A DNA stretch of 64,000 nucleotides from Cupriavidus necator N-1 (GCF_000219215.1 NC_015723.1:1860001-1924000); one strand, 5' to 3'. Positions 8,487 to 17,388 are shown, counted from the stretch's first letter. Notes: generated from the letters alone by a model not told the origin. Program-made: numbers and translations.

Positions 8487-8657
8487 GTCGGTCTCCTGAG
8501 GGCAGCAAAACAACATCTTGCCTTCGATGGCAGAAAAGGTGGCATCTATGACATTGATGTCATCGCCATTGTGCTCCTAATCTACGTTTCACGCGGCCGG
8601 CCGATCCAGCGCCGACCGCCACGAACATCCCCTCCCTCACTGATCTGGAGCTTTGAC

Positions 8658-9461
8658 ATGACCACGCACAACCATTCCGGCACCGCCCTCATCACCGGTG
8701 CTTCTTCGGGCATCGGCGCCATCTATGCGGACCGCCTGGCGCGCAGAGGCCACGACCTGATCCTGGTGGCACGCAACCGCGCGCGGCTGGAAGCACTGGC
8801 CCGCCGGATCACCGACGATACCGGCCGCTCGGTCGAGATCGTGACCGCGGACCTTGGCCAGGCAGCCGATGTACGACGCATCGAAGAGATCCTGCGCACG
8901 GATGCAAGCATCACCACGCTGGTCAACAACGCCGGCTTCGGCGGCGTTGCACCGCTGCTGGAATCCGATGTCGACACGATGCAGGCAATGATCGAGCTCA
9001 ACGTCACGGCCCTGACCCGGCTCACCTACGCCGCCGCCCCGGCCTTCGTCGCGCGCGGCAAGGGCACGATCATCAATATCGCCTCGGTCGTGGCGGTCGC
9101 GCCTGAGATCCTGAACGGCGTCTACGGCGGCTCCAAGGCGTTTGTACTGGCCTTTAGCCAGTCGCTGCAACATGAGCTTGCCGGCAAGGGCGTGCGCATC
9201 CAGGCAGTCCTGCCGGGGGCCACCCGCACCGAGTTCTGGGACACCGCCGGCCAGCCGGTCGAGAACCTGCCGCAATCGATAGTCATGAGCGGCGACGACC
9301 TGGTCGACGCGGCCCTGGCAGGGTTGGACCAGGGCGAGGTGATGACCGTGCCGTCGTTGCCCGACGTGGCCGACTGGAACACGTTCGAGGCAGCACGCGC
9401 CGCGCTCGGCCCCAATCTTTCGCGTGACCAGCCCGCTGCCCGGTACGGCGTCGCGCGGTAA
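8658..9461 (+). CDS. SDR-family oxidoreductase
   Basis: A 267-residue classical SDR with the cofactor motif TGASSGIG at about residues 14-21, NNAGFGG at about 91, the catalytic Ser in IINIASVVA and YGGSK at about 155-159. The C-terminal region (PGATRTEFWDTAG) matches the YqjQ/DltE-like SDR group that acts on ketones, aldehydes or acyl substrates. An RBS (TGGAG) lies upstream of the ATG. It is divergent from the GlxA-type regulator. The substrate is not readable. Confidence 0.92.
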   Translation: MTTHNHSGTALITGASSGIGAIYADRLARRGHDLILVARNRARLEALARRITDDTGRSVEIVTADLGQAADVRRIEEILRTDASITTLVNNAGFGGVAPLLESDVDTMQAMIELNVTALTRLTYAAAPAFVARGKGTIINIASVVAVAPEILNGVYGGSKAFVLAFSQSLQHELAGKGVRIQAVLPGATRTEFWDTAGQPVENLPQSIVMSGDDLVDAALAGLDQGEVMTVPSLPDVADWNTFEAARAALGPNLSRDQPAARYGVAR

Positions 9462-9546
9462 CGGCCCATCCGCAGGCGGGGCGCGGCTTTTACGCCACGC
9501 CCCCTTCTGGCAACCCATGCCAGAACGCTCCTCCCGTGGCCCCGTT

Positions 9547-9640
9547 TGTACCGCTATGTATCAAGCGCAGGAATCGATACGTGCCCTGACAGAAACAGGG
9601 TCTCCACGCTATAGCGCAGATACACCGGTTTCCTTTAATG
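9547..9640 (+). promoter_or_regulatory. Duplicated control region of repeat-protein gene 1
   Basis: It contains TGTACC (9547), TGTATC (9557), GATAC (9576) and AGATACA (9618), then a -10-like TTTAAT. The same boxes occur in the same order at identical offsets (0, +10, +29, +71) upstream of the paralogue at 17802. The first two form a direct repeat with a 10-bp period, as in OmpR-family response-regulator sites. The second and third form GTATC-N13-GATAC. Conservation of these boxes in otherwise diverged DNA points to a binding site for a common regulator. The regulator is unidentified. Confidence 0.6.
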
Positions 9641-9718
9641 CATCTCGTGGACCGACGGCATGCGTCGACAAGACGATCCCGGCCGCGCAGTGCAACTCAG
9701 ACCTCAAGGAAACCGACC

Positions 9719-10030
9719 ATGACTACCCATCTCACCAAGCGCATTGTTCTCGCCCTCGCCCTGGCAGCTGCCGCCGCCGGCGCCCAGGCCGCCGGTCCCG
9801 GTGCGCGCGATCCGTTCAGCGAAGGCGCACGTTCCGTGCAGGACGCACGCAACGCATTCACCGACGGCGCCCGCGCCGTGCAGGACGCACGCGACCCGTA
9901 CACCGAGGGCGCGCGCAATGTCGATCCGTACGACAAGGGTGAACGCATCCTGGCCGGGTGGGACCGCACGGGTCCGTCCGCCGATCCGGCGCGCAGCTTC
10001 GATCCCTACCAGGACGGCGCCCACGCCTGA
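9719..10030 (+). CDS. Small secreted protein with (D)PF/Y-x-D/E-GAR repeats, copy 1
   Basis: A 103-residue protein I do not recognise as a named family. Residues 1-25 form a clear signal peptide (TKRIVLALALAAAAAGAQA). The mature part is built from a short unit, roughly R-D-P-F/Y-x-D/E-G-A-R, at about residues 30-38, 44-52, 58-66, 68-76 and 94-101. The first three are 14 residues apart and joined by the linker SVQDA/AVQDA. The C-terminal DRTGPSADPARS is shared with the paralogue at 17802. It has no cysteine and alternating acidic and basic residues. The start is the ATG after AAGGA. Export to the periplasm is likely; function is unknown. The shared promoter region suggests the two copies respond to the same signal. 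Confidence 0.85.
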   Translation: MTTHLTKRIVLALALAAAAAGAQAAGPGARDPFSEGARSVQDARNAFTDGARAVQDARDPYTEGARNVDPYDKGERILAGWDRTGPSADPARSFDPYQDGAHA

Positions 10031-10049
10031 GAGCCGGCATTGGCGTCGG

Positions 10050-11132
10050 CTATTCCGCTGCGCGCGGCGCTGCCGTGGAACCCCGCACGATCAGTTGCGG
10101 CGTCAGTTGCACGGTGACGGCATCGGAGGCTGGCTTGTCGATCTTCCTGAGCAGGAGGCGGGCAGCCTCCTCGCCCATTTCGTGGACGGCAATGCGCACG
10201 GTGGTCAGCGGCGGCGTCAGGGCGTCGGCGAAAGGCATGTCGTTGTGGCCCACGACCGAGACGTCCTCGGGGCAATGCATGCCGCGCTCGCGCAGGAAGT
10301 CGTAGCAGCCCATCGCCACCAGGTCATTGCCGGCGGCGATGGCGGTCATCTGCGGGAATGCCGCGAAGAGCTGCTCGCAAGCGATCCGGCCGGCTTCACG
10401 CGAATAGCTGGCGGCTTCCATGACTTGCCATTCGCCGCGGCGCAGGCGGTGGCGCTTTACCGCCTGAAGGAAGCCCTCGCGACGCAGGAAGCCGGTCGAC
10501 AGCGAGGCTGGTCCCGCAATATGCCCGATGCGGCGGTGGCCCAGGCCGACCAGGTGGTCGACCGTCTGCCGCATCGCCAGCAGGTTGTCGCTCACCACGC
10601 AGGACACCCGGCCTGTGTCTTCGCCGCGGTTGACCGTGACCACGGGGATATGCTGCTTGAGGCAGTACGCGAGGATCGGATCGTCCCGTTCCGCGGTAGC
10701 GAGCACCAGTCCTTCGACTTGCCGGCCGATCATCTGGTCGATGACAAAACGCTGCCGGCTTTTGTCGGTACCGGCATTGACCACGATCGGCACGTAGCCT
10801 TGCTGCGCCAGCACGGATTCAATCCCGGCCAGGATCGGCGGAAACACCGGGTTGGAGATATCGGGCAGCACTACGCCCACCAGTCCGGAACGCTGGGTGC
10901 GCAGCCCCGCCGCGATGCGGTTGGGGCGGAAGCCGCGAGCCTCGGCAACCGCCAGGATGCGGGCCGCCACGTCCTCTGCCACCAGGTGCCGCGTGGCCGG
11001 GTTCATCACTCGCGAGACGGTCGAGTAATGCACGTCGATCTCGGCAGCCAGGTCTTTCAGGGTGAGGCGCTTGCGCTCGGGCATGACGGCAGTTGGCGGG
11101 GCGACAGCCCGGGGAGAATTGGAATACGCCAT
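10050..11132 (-). CDS. LacI-family transcriptional regulator of the dioxygenase/porin unit
   Basis: A 360-residue LacI/GalR protein. The HTH is at about residues 22-45 (LTLKDLAAEIDVHYSTVSRVM) with hinge region FRPNRIAAGLRTQRSG, followed by a periplasmic-binding-protein-like effector domain (about 80-345: LVGVVLPDISNPVFPPILAG; VSVVGHNDMPFADALTPPLT). A later Met17 start is possible. It is the last gene of a leftward series that begins with the ring-cleavage dioxygenase. Two near-identical LacI-type palindromes (17402-17415 and 13338-13351) precede the dioxygenase and the porin and are its most likely operators. The expected role is repression relieved by a pathway metabolite. Confidence 0.92.
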   Translation of the reverse strand: MAYSNSPRAVAPPTAVMPERKRLTLKDLAAEIDVHYSTVSRVMNPATRHLVAEDVAARILAVAEARGFRPNRIAAGLRTQRSGLVGVVLPDISNPVFPPILAGIESVLAQQGYVPIVVNAGTDKSRQRFVIDQMIGRQVEGLVLATAERDDPILAYCLKQHIPVVTVNRGEDTGRVSCVVSDNLLAMRQTVDHLVGLGHRRIGHIAGPASLSTGFLRREGFLQAVKRHRLRRGEWQVMEAASYSREAGRIACEQLFAAFPQMTAIAAGNDLVAMGCYDFLRERGMHCPEDVSVVGHNDMPFADALTPPLTTVRIAVHEMGEEAARLLLRKIDKPASDAVTVQLTPQLIVRGSTAAPRAAE

Positions 11133-11176
11133 TCTAAGCCACCCCCGCGCCGTCGCCGCTCGCCTTCGGGCTAGCG

Positions 11177-12160
11177 CTACTGCCCCGCCTTCACGCCGGA
11201 TTGCCTGACCACTGGCGCCAGCTTGCCGATCTCCGCCTGGATATAGGCAGCAAACTCCTGCGGCGACGAGCGCTTTGGCTCCGCGCCCTGGGCGGCAAGG
11301 CGCTCGCGCACATCCGGCGCGGCCAATGCCTTGCCGATCTCGGCATTGAGCGCATCGACGACTTCCTTCGGGGTGCCGGCGGGCGCCAGCACGCCGAACC
11401 AGGAGTCGAACGCGTAGCCGGGGAAGCCGGACTCCGCCACCGTCGGAATATCCGGCAGCGCGCTGGCGCGCCTGGCCGTGGTGACCGCCAGCGCCCGCAG
11501 CTTGCCCTGTTTGACGAACGGCATGGCCGATACGCTGGGCGCAAACATCATGTCGCCCCGGCCAGCCATGACGTCGGTCAGCGCTTCGCCCGTGCCCTTG
11601 TACGGGATATGGACGATGTCGATGCCGGCCTGCATCTTGAACATCTCGCCGCTCAGGTGCGTAGAGCTGCCGGAACCCGCCGAGTCGAAATTCAGTGCGC
11701 CCGGCGTCGCCTTGGCGGCGTTGACGACGTCCCGCACCGATTTGTACTTGCTGCCGGCATTGACCACCAGCACATTGGGGACTGTGGCCACCAGCGAGAC
11801 CGGTGCGAAGTCCTTCACCGTGTCATACGAGAGCTTGGGATACAGCGTGGCGTTGATGGCGTGCCCGACCGAAACCAGGATCAGCGTGTAGCCATCCGGC
11901 GCCGCCTTGGCCACGCCGGTGGCGCCCAGGGTGCCGCCGGCGCCGGGGCGGTTGTCGACGATCACCTGGTAGGTGCCGCCCTCGCCCATCTTGCTGCCGA
12001 TGATGCGCGCCAGGATGTCGGTGGCGCTGCCCGCCGAGAACGGCACCACCAGCCGGATCGGCTTGCTGGGATATTGCGGTTGCGCGTGGGCCGCGGGTGC
12101 GGCCGCCAGCATGAGCGATGACGCCAGCGCCAGCACGGTGCCTTGGATGGATCGAATCAT
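11177..12160 (-). CDS. Bug-family (tripartite tricarboxylate transporter) substrate-binding protein
   Basis: A 327-residue periplasmic receptor with a signal peptide (about 1-27, ending AAHAQ). Family signatures are YPSKPIRLVVPFSAG, NRPGAGGTLGA at about 75, APDGYTLILVS, and the late GYAFDSWFGVLAPAGTPKEV. Bug proteins (Pfam TctC) bind carboxylates or other small organics; many are orphans without TctA/TctB, as here. The start is the ATG with AGGAG upstream. It lies 17 bp after the porin gene on the same strand, suggesting porin and receptor together bring in the substrate of the dioxygenase/BKACE pathway. Confidence 0.93.
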   Translation of the reverse strand: MIRSIQGTVLALASSLMLAAAPAAHAQPQYPSKPIRLVVPFSAGSATDILARIIGSKMGEGGTYQVIVDNRPGAGGTLGATGVAKAAPDGYTLILVSVGHAINATLYPKLSYDTVKDFAPVSLVATVPNVLVVNAGSKYKSVRDVVNAAKATPGALNFDSAGSGSSTHLSGEMFKMQAGIDIVHIPYKGTGEALTDVMAGRGDMMFAPSVSAMPFVKQGKLRALAVTTARRASALPDIPTVAESGFPGYAFDSWFGVLAPAGTPKEVVDALNAEIGKALAAPDVRERLAAQGAEPKRSSPQEFAAYIQAEIGKLAPVVRQSGVKAGQ

Positions 12161-12176
12161 TCTGTGTCTCCTCACA

Positions 12177-13280
12177 TCAGAAGAAGTGCCGCATACCGAG
12201 CGCGACCGTCTGCGGGTCTGCACCCGCGCTCACGCCAAGCTCATTGATGGCAAAGTCGTAGATCGCATTGCGCTTGTTGTTGATGCGGCTGTAGTACGCA
12301 TACAGCGCGGTGCGCTTGGACAGCGGATAGTCGTAGCCGACCGTGATCTGCGTGGCGCCCGTTTCCGCACCGCTGCGGAAGAAGCCCACGGTCTCGGTCG
12401 CATTGCCCGCGCCATTGCTGGCAAGGCCAAAGCCGACGCGCACGCTGCCCGGCCCGAGCTTCTGCACCAGCGAGGCGTAGTACCCGTTGCGGGTCAGGTC
12501 GCCGGTCGCGGTGCGGTAGTGGAGCCGTTCATAGAGCAGCGCCACGGTGGTGGTGGGGAACTTGTACGAGACGCCCGCCTTCATCGCGTCATCGTTGCGG
12601 CCGGCGGTCTGGTAGTGCTGGTGGACTTCATAGGCCAGCGCCACGTTAAGCGGGCCGTTGTCGTAGGCGGCCGAGAACGAATACAAGCCGGGATTGCGCG
12701 GTACGGTGGTCTTCTCCTCGTTCACGCCCCACGCCGCGGCACCGCTGAAGCCGGCGAACGACGGCGTCTTGTAGACGATGATGTTCTTCTGCCGGCGGTC
12801 GAACGAGCTGGTGTCCTGCACGTTGTCGGAACTGGACGTGGAGCCATTGCCGATCAGCGCCATATAGCCGGCAGTGGTCGGATAGTACGGGTCGTAGGCC
12901 AGCGTCGATTCGGTGTATGGGGTCTGCCAGTGCCCCAGGAACAGCGTGCCGGCATCGCCCTGCAGCCCCACCCGCGTATTGCGCCCCGCCACCTGGCCCT
13001 GGCCGGTATCGAGCGAGAAATTGCTCTCGATCTGCCAGATCGCTTTCAGGCTGCCGCCCAGGGCTTCTTCGCCGCGCATGCCGAAGACCGAGCGGTTGTT
13101 GGTCAGGCGCCCCACGCCGCCAAGGCGGGTACCGTCGGTCGCGGTGTTGGCATAGGAATACTCCAGTGCCGTATTGATGCGCCCGTACAGGGTCACGGCT
13201 GACTGCGCGCAGGCCTCGCCGCCACAGCCTGCGGCCATGGCCAGCATGAGCAGATGGCTGCGCTTTCTGATGGATTTCAT
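12177..13280 (-). CDS. Gram-negative general porin
   Basis: A 367-residue betaproteobacterial trimeric porin (OmpC/Omp32-like). The signal peptide covers about residues 1-26. The mature protein starts SAVTLYGRINTALEY, a typical first strand, and the last strand ends GMRHFF with the terminal Phe needed for Bam-dependent insertion. Internal features include LGGVGRLTNNRSVFGMRGEEALGG and DTGQGQVAGRNTRVGL. The start is the ATG after GGGGAG. A LacI-type palindrome lies 58 bp upstream, so this outer-membrane uptake step seems to be controlled with the catabolic genes. Confidence 0.93.
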   Translation of the reverse strand: MKSIRKRSHLLMLAMAAGCGGEACAQSAVTLYGRINTALEYSYANTATDGTRLGGVGRLTNNRSVFGMRGEEALGGSLKAIWQIESNFSLDTGQGQVAGRNTRVGLQGDAGTLFLGHWQTPYTESTLAYDPYYPTTAGYMALIGNGSTSSSDNVQDTSSFDRRQKNIIVYKTPSFAGFSGAAAWGVNEEKTTVPRNPGLYSFSAAYDNGPLNVALAYEVHQHYQTAGRNDDAMKAGVSYKFPTTTVALLYERLHYRTATGDLTRNGYYASLVQKLGPGSVRVGFGLASNGAGNATETVGFFRSGAETGATQITVGYDYPLSKRTALYAYYSRINNKRNAIYDFAINELGVSAGADPQTVALGMRHFF

Positions 13281-13337
13281 TTGTCTCCCCTTGGTTTGTC
13301 GTGGTTGTTGTGGGCTGGCCGTCTGCTCCGCTTTTTT

Positions 13338-13351
13338 TGCAATCGTTTGCA
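13338..13351. promoter_or_regulatory. LacI-type operator (TGCAATCGTTTGCA) upstream of the porin
   Basis: A 14-bp site differing by one base from the perfect palindrome TGCAAACGTTTGCA found at 17402-17415. It lies between the cupin stop and the porin start, next to a T run. It likely gives the porin/Bug part of the unit its own LacI-controlled promoter. Confidence 0.65.
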
Positions 13352-13368
13352 GTACGGCCCCGAGAAAA

Positions 13369-13710
13369 TCAGCCCTTGGGATACGGCATCGCCAGCAGCA
13401 GCATCGCCGGCCGGTTACCCGGGTTCGACACCTGCCGCGCCTCACCCGGCGCCAGGCGCACGGAATCGAACTGGCCCAGCGTCACGCGCTCGTCGGGCGT
13501 GGCGATGCAGACTTCGCCTTCCAGCACGACGTAGTGCTTTTCCACCGGCGAGGCATCCATCGACGTATGGCCGCCCGGCAGCAGCGCCGACACCCCCATC
13601 CACAAGGCTTCGGACGGTCCCGCTTCATGCCCTTGCAGGCGCAGGCAGTGCATACCTTCATGATTGGGCGGGAAGTAGGCTGGCGCCTTTGCAAACCGGG
13701 TCGTGTTCAT
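13369..13710 (-). CDS. Cupin-domain protein
   Basis: A 113-residue single-domain cupin. The barrel motifs are LLPGGHTSMDASPVEKHYVVLEG in part (about 42-64, with two His and Glu as metal ligands) and LAPGEARQVSNPGNRPAMLLLAM (about 86-108, with the usual late His replaced). Small cupins in catabolic operons act as isomerases, lyases or dioxygenases. Here the second-motif metal ligand looks weak, so a binding role is possible. The ATG overlaps the stop of the upstream oxidoreductase gene by 4 bp, so the two are translationally coupled. Confidence 0.85.
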   Translation of the reverse strand: MNTTRFAKAPAYFPPNHEGMHCLRLQGHEAGPSEALWMGVSALLPGGHTSMDASPVEKHYVVLEGEVCIATPDERVTLGQFDSVRLAPGEARQVSNPGNRPAMLLLAMPYPKG

Positions 13711-14684
13711 GGCTTGAGCACCACGCGTTCGGTAGCGCCTTGCAGGACCGCCCGGTAGGCCTCCTTGGCGTTGGAGAGCGCATAGGTGTAGTCGGAAAGG
13801 ACCGGGAACGGCCGCAGCGCACCCGAGGCAAACATCGGTGCGAGCTGGTCAAGGATGCCCGCGCAGACGTTGCTGTCCAGCGCAAGGGTGTCGACGCCCA
13901 CATAGGTGTGCTGGCCACGATAGAAGGCGAAGATGTCGAACGGCACCGGCTTCTCGATGGTCGAGATGAAGATCTGCGCCGCGCCGATCGCCATGGCCTG
14001 GTTGGCCTGTTCGAAGTAGGGGCTTCCCACCGTGTTGTAGACGATATCCGCACCGTGTCCGTCGGTCTCTTCGCGCACCACGGCGGCGATGGATTCGCTG
14101 CTCGCATCGATCATGCGCACGTCGCCGCTGGCATGGCCGCGATACGCCTCCGCGGTGCGCTCCACGGCAAAGACGCGCGCGCCGAGCGCCGTGGCGATCT
14201 GGATCGTTGCCTGCCCCACCTTGCCGTTGCCGCCACACACCAGCACGGTGCTGCCAGCCTGCGGCATGCCTGCGCGGCGCAGCCCTTCATAGGCGGTGAT
14301 GAAGGGCACCCCCACGGCGCCGGCTTCCAGCAGCGACACCGACGCTGGCTTGGCGCGCACCGCGCTGGCCTGGATGCGCAGATACTTGCCATGCGTGCCG
14401 TCGCGTCGGATGCCGAGCTCGCCGCCGCTGCCCCAGACCTGCTGGCCCAGCAGCTCGGAGGGGCCGTCGACCACCAGGCCTGCATAGTCGCGGCCTGGCG
14501 TGCGCGGCCAGACCGCATGCGGCATCAGGCCGAGCGTTGCCTTCACGTCGCTCGGGTTCACGCCGGCGCTGGCCACCTCGATGATGACCTGACCCGGCGC
14601 CGCTTCCGGGCGCGGCACGCCGAGCAGCTCCAGTTGCAGGGCATCGATATTGGCGGCTTTCTCGCTGACTCGAATGGTGTTCAT
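13707..14684 (-). CDS. Quinone-oxidoreductase-like MDR (zinc-independent alcohol dehydrogenase superfamily)
   Basis: A 325-residue medium-chain reductase. The N-terminal GroES-like domain has EVASAGVNPSDVKATLG and PGRDYAGLVVDG. The Rossmann domain (about 140-270) has the NADPH motif VCGGNGKVGQATIQIA. The structural and catalytic zinc ligands of true alcohol dehydrogenases are absent, which is typical of the quinone oxidoreductase/enoyl reductase branch. It would reduce an enone or quinone-like intermediate. It is part of the leftward operon between BKACE (41 bp upstream) and the overlapping cupin. The RBS is GAAGGAAG. Confidence 0.9.
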   Translation of the reverse strand: MNTIRVSEKAANIDALQLELLGVPRPEAAPGQVIIEVASAGVNPSDVKATLGLMPHAVWPRTPGRDYAGLVVDGPSELLGQQVWGSGGELGIRRDGTHGKYLRIQASAVRAKPASVSLLEAGAVGVPFITAYEGLRRAGMPQAGSTVLVCGGNGKVGQATIQIATALGARVFAVERTAEAYRGHASGDVRMIDASSESIAAVVREETDGHGADIVYNTVGSPYFEQANQAMAIGAAQIFISTIEKPVPFDIFAFYRGQHTYVGVDTLALDSNVCAGILDQLAPMFASGALRPFPVLSDYTYALSNAKEAYRAVLQGATERVVLKP

Positions 14685-14725
14685 GGTGCTTCCTTCTTGA
14701 AATTTTTAGTTCGGTATGGCCGGGA

Positions 14726-15610
14726 TCAGGCCTCGCGCAGGCCAAGCGTGCGCCGGGCCTCGGCCGACGACGCAATCTCGCCGCCAAGCGACCTGACGAT
14801 GTCGCGCGCCTTGGCGACCAGCGCCGCGTTGCTTGGCGCCAGCACGCCCTTCTCCAGATAAATGTTGTCTTCCATGCCGACACGCACGTGTCCGCCTGCA
14901 AGCCATGCCTGGGCCACGATCGGGAACTCCGCGCGGCCGATGCCGAATGCCGACCAGTGGGCGCCGGCGGGCAGCATGTTGCGTGCGTAGAAGATGGTTT
15001 CCGGCGTGGGCGCAAAGCCGTACTTCACACCCAGCACGAAGGTCCACAGGCCGGGGCCGTCCAGCACGCCTTCACGGATGAAGTCGAGCGCCATGTTGAG
15101 GTCGCCGGAATCGAAGATCTCCAGCTCGGGCATGACGCCGGCCGCGCGGATCACGCCGGCCATCTTGCGCACGTTGGTGGGCGTGTTGATGACCACGTCG
15201 CCGCCGGAGTTCATGGTGTTCAGGTCGAGCGAGCAGACGTCCGGGCGCAGCGCCGCGATGTGCTCGACGCGCTTGGCGGGATGCAGCAGCGTGGTGCCGG
15301 GCGCGGCCACGCGCGGCTCGTCCTCGCTCGGCACGAAGCGTCCGCCGGGTCCGGTGGTGAGGTTGATGATCAGCGAGCGGTTGCGCTTGCGGATACGATC
15401 GATGACATCGGCGTAGTAGTCGAGCGACATCGACGGGCGCCCCGTTTCAGGGTCGCGCACGTGGATGTGGGCGGCAGCTGCGCCGGCCTCGGCGGCTTCC
15501 AGCGCGGCGTCGGCAATCTGGGCCGGCGTGACCGGCAAGCCGGGGTGCTGCTCCGGGGTGACGATATTGCCGGTCACCGCGCAGGTGATGATGGTCTTGC
15601 GTGCGTGCAT
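14726..15610 (-). CDS. BKACE-family (DUF849) beta-keto acid cleavage enzyme
   Basis: A 294-residue TIM-barrel protein of the beta-keto acid cleavage enzyme family (Kce-like), which condenses a beta-keto acid with acetyl-CoA to give acetoacetate and a new CoA ester. The zinc-binding HIHVRD (about 48-53), the early KTIITCAVTGNI and the segment INLTTGPGGRF are plain, as is VGMEDNIYLEKGVLAPSNA near the end, with the conserved Glu. In this operon with a ring-cleavage dioxygenase it probably handles a beta-keto acid derived from ring opening. The exact substrate is not readable. Confidence 0.92.
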   Translation of the reverse strand: MHARKTIITCAVTGNIVTPEQHPGLPVTPAQIADAALEAAEAGAAAAHIHVRDPETGRPSMSLDYYADVIDRIRKRNRSLIINLTTGPGGRFVPSEDEPRVAAPGTTLLHPAKRVEHIAALRPDVCSLDLNTMNSGGDVVINTPTNVRKMAGVIRAAGVMPELEIFDSGDLNMALDFIREGVLDGPGLWTFVLGVKYGFAPTPETIFYARNMLPAGAHWSAFGIGRAEFPIVAQAWLAGGHVRVGMEDNIYLEKGVLAPSNAALVAKARDIVRSLGGEIASSAEARRTLGLREA

Positions 15611-15661
15611 GAGCGAAGGTCAGTGATGGAAATGCGATTGGGTAGACATGGAGGGCCTGGC

Positions 15662-16411
15662 CTATCCAAGCTGGCGGCCGCCGTCCACGACGATGGTGGT
15701 GCCAGTGGCAAAGCGCAGTGAGGTCGCGCAGGCTGCGATGGCATCGGCCACGTCCTGTGCCTGGCCGACACGTTTTAGCGGCGTCGACTTGGCGGCGCGC
15801 TCATTGAAACCGCTGTCGCGTCCCGGCACGAAGGCGGTATCGACCACGCCCGGTGAAACGTTCAGCACGCGGATATGCGGCGCCAGCGCGCGCCCGAGCG
15901 ACATCGCCATGACATCGAGCCCGGCCTTGGCAGCGCAGTACGCAACATTACTGCCCTGCCCCGTGCGGCCGGCGATGGACCCGACATTGACCACCAGCCC
16001 GTCGCCATTGGCGCGCAGGTGCGGCGCGAACGCACGGATCGCGGCAAACTGCCCGCGCCAGTTGACGGCAAACAGTTCATCGATCAGCGCATCGTCCAGG
16101 GCGTCGAGGTCGGCGTGCGGGATCGCCCGCGTAAAGCCCGCGGTGTTCACCAGGATATCGACGCGGCCGTAGTGATGGCTGACCTCGTCGGCCAGCGCGC
16201 GCAGCGAGGCGCTGTCGGCAATCTCGGCCACGGCGGCAAGATGGTTGCCGGCCGGCAAGGCCGCCGCGGCACTGGCCGCCTTGTCGGCGTCGCGCCCGGT
16301 CAGCACGACGCTTGCGCCAAGGCGCGCCAGCGTTTCACCGGCGGCAAAGCCGATGGCGCCGGTGCCGCCGAGGATCACGGCCACCTTGCCGGAAAGAGAA
16401 GTAGCACTCAT
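15662..16411 (-). CDS. SDR-family oxidoreductase
   Basis: A 249-residue classical SDR of the FabG-like branch: a glycine-rich GGTGAIGFAAG at about 15-25, NTAG at about 86, catalytic Ser in VNVGSIAG, YCAAK at about 155-159 and terminal TGTTIVVDGGRQLG. It is complete, with all catalytic residues. It sits between the dioxygenase (42 bp upstream) and BKACE, so it probably oxidises or reduces a hydroxy/keto intermediate in that pathway. Confidence 0.92.
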   Translation of the reverse strand: MSATSLSGKVAVILGGTGAIGFAAGETLARLGASVVLTGRDADKAASAAAALPAGNHLAAVAEIADSASLRALADEVSHHYGRVDILVNTAGFTRAIPHADLDALDDALIDELFAVNWRGQFAAIRAFAPHLRANGDGLVVNVGSIAGRTGQGSNVAYCAAKAGLDVMAMSLGRALAPHIRVLNVSPGVVDTAFVPGRDSGFNERAAKSTPLKRVGQAQDVADAIAACATSLRFATGTTIVVDGGRQLG

Positions 16412-16452
16412 GGTTTCGATTGGGAATGGTTCAGAGTAAGTCGATCGGGCCG

Positions 16453-17388
16453 TCAGTCAATCGGCGGCTTCGGGAAGGTCTGCTCGCCAGGCTCCAGCGT
16501 GAAATCGAACGCCAGCGTGTAGAACGGCGCCGGCACATCGCCCCACGGGCTGGGGCCTTGGTGGTGCAGCCGGAGATCGCCAACCAGCTGCCGATGCACG
16601 CCGAACGTGACATCGGATTCCAGCTTGTCCGGCGTGTCGGCAAACACCTGGGTGACGAGCGTCCGGTAGCCCGGCGCCGCGACGATGAAATGGATATGCG
16701 CCGGCCGGTACGGATGGCGCTGCTGCTCGGCCAGCAAGATGCCTACCGGGCCGTGGGTCGGCACCGGATAGCCGGCAGGCCGTACCGTGCGAAAGTGATA
16801 GCCACCGCTTTCATCGGTATGGAAGCAGCCGCGCAGGTTGCGGTCGGGCTGGGTCGGATCCTGGTTGTCATACAGCCCCACCGGCGACGCCTGCCAGATC
16901 TCGACCAGCGCGCCTGGCAGCGGCGTGCCATCGGTCGCCCGCACGGTGCCGCTGACCAGCAGCGGCAAGCCGGGCGCGTCGTCCTGCACCACGCAGCCAC
17001 CGCAGTCATAACGCGGCGCGTTGGCGCGATAGAACGGGCCGAGCAGCGCGCCGGGCGTGCGCCCGTCCCTGGTGCTGTTGTTCATGACTGTCACCAGCGT
17101 CGATAGCCCCAGCACGTCGGCAGCCAGGACAACCTCGTTGTGTTTGGCATTGGTCGCATGGCCCAGGCTGGCGATATACCCCAGGGCCAGCTCGAATTCC
17201 TCGTCGGACAGCCGCACCTCGGACAGGAACCCGTGAAGGTGCCGCACCAGCGAATCCATGACGAAGCGCAGGCGGGGATTGGTGGTATTGGCCATGGCCG
17301 CCTGCACCACGCCTGTCACCGAGTGTTCGTCCTCGATCAGCGCCAGACGCTCGCCTTGTGGCGCCTGCCGCTCGCTGGAAGTTTCCAT
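16453..17388 (-). CDS. Intradiol ring-cleavage dioxygenase (hydroxyquinol/catechol 1,2-dioxygenase type)
   Basis: A 311-residue non-haem Fe(III) dioxygenase. The N-terminal helical dimerisation region (about 1-105) leads to GALLGPFYRANAPRYDCGG, then the beta-sandwich core with GTPLPGALVEIWQASPVGLYD (first Tyr ligand), RGCFHTDESGGYHFRTVRP, AGYPVPTHGPVG (second Tyr) and RPAHIHF (two His ligands). All four iron ligands are present. Length and the helical N-terminus fit the hydroxyquinol/catechol group and not protocatechuate dioxygenase. The ATG has AAGGAG upstream, and a perfect LacI-type palindrome touches that RBS, so the operon start is controlled. It is the first gene of the unit 17388-11177. 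Confidence 0.93.
   Translation of the reverse strand: METSSERQAPQGERLALIEDEHSVTGVVQAAMANTTNPRLRFVMDSLVRHLHGFLSEVRLSDEEFELALGYIASLGHATNAKHNEVVLAADVLGLSTLVTVMNNSTRDGRTPGALLGPFYRANAPRYDCGGCVVQDDAPGLPLLVSGTVRATDGTPLPGALVEIWQASPVGLYDNQDPTQPDRNLRGCFHTDESGGYHFRTVRPAGYPVPTHGPVGILLAEQQRHPYRPAHIHFIVAAPGYRTLVTQVFADTPDKLESDVTFGVHRQLVGDLRLHHQGPSPWGDVPAPFYTLAFDFTLEPGEQTFPKPPID

Noticed and set aside
7929..8657. N-terminal extension of the SDR frame at 8658 back to 7929
   Set aside because: The extension is antisense to the GlxA-type gene and not SDR-like. The ATG at 8658 with an RBS gives a normal SDR length.
9478..9504. GC hairpin after the SDR gene at 8658-9461
   Set aside because: The stem has an internal mismatch and no U run. 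It is too weak to call a terminator.
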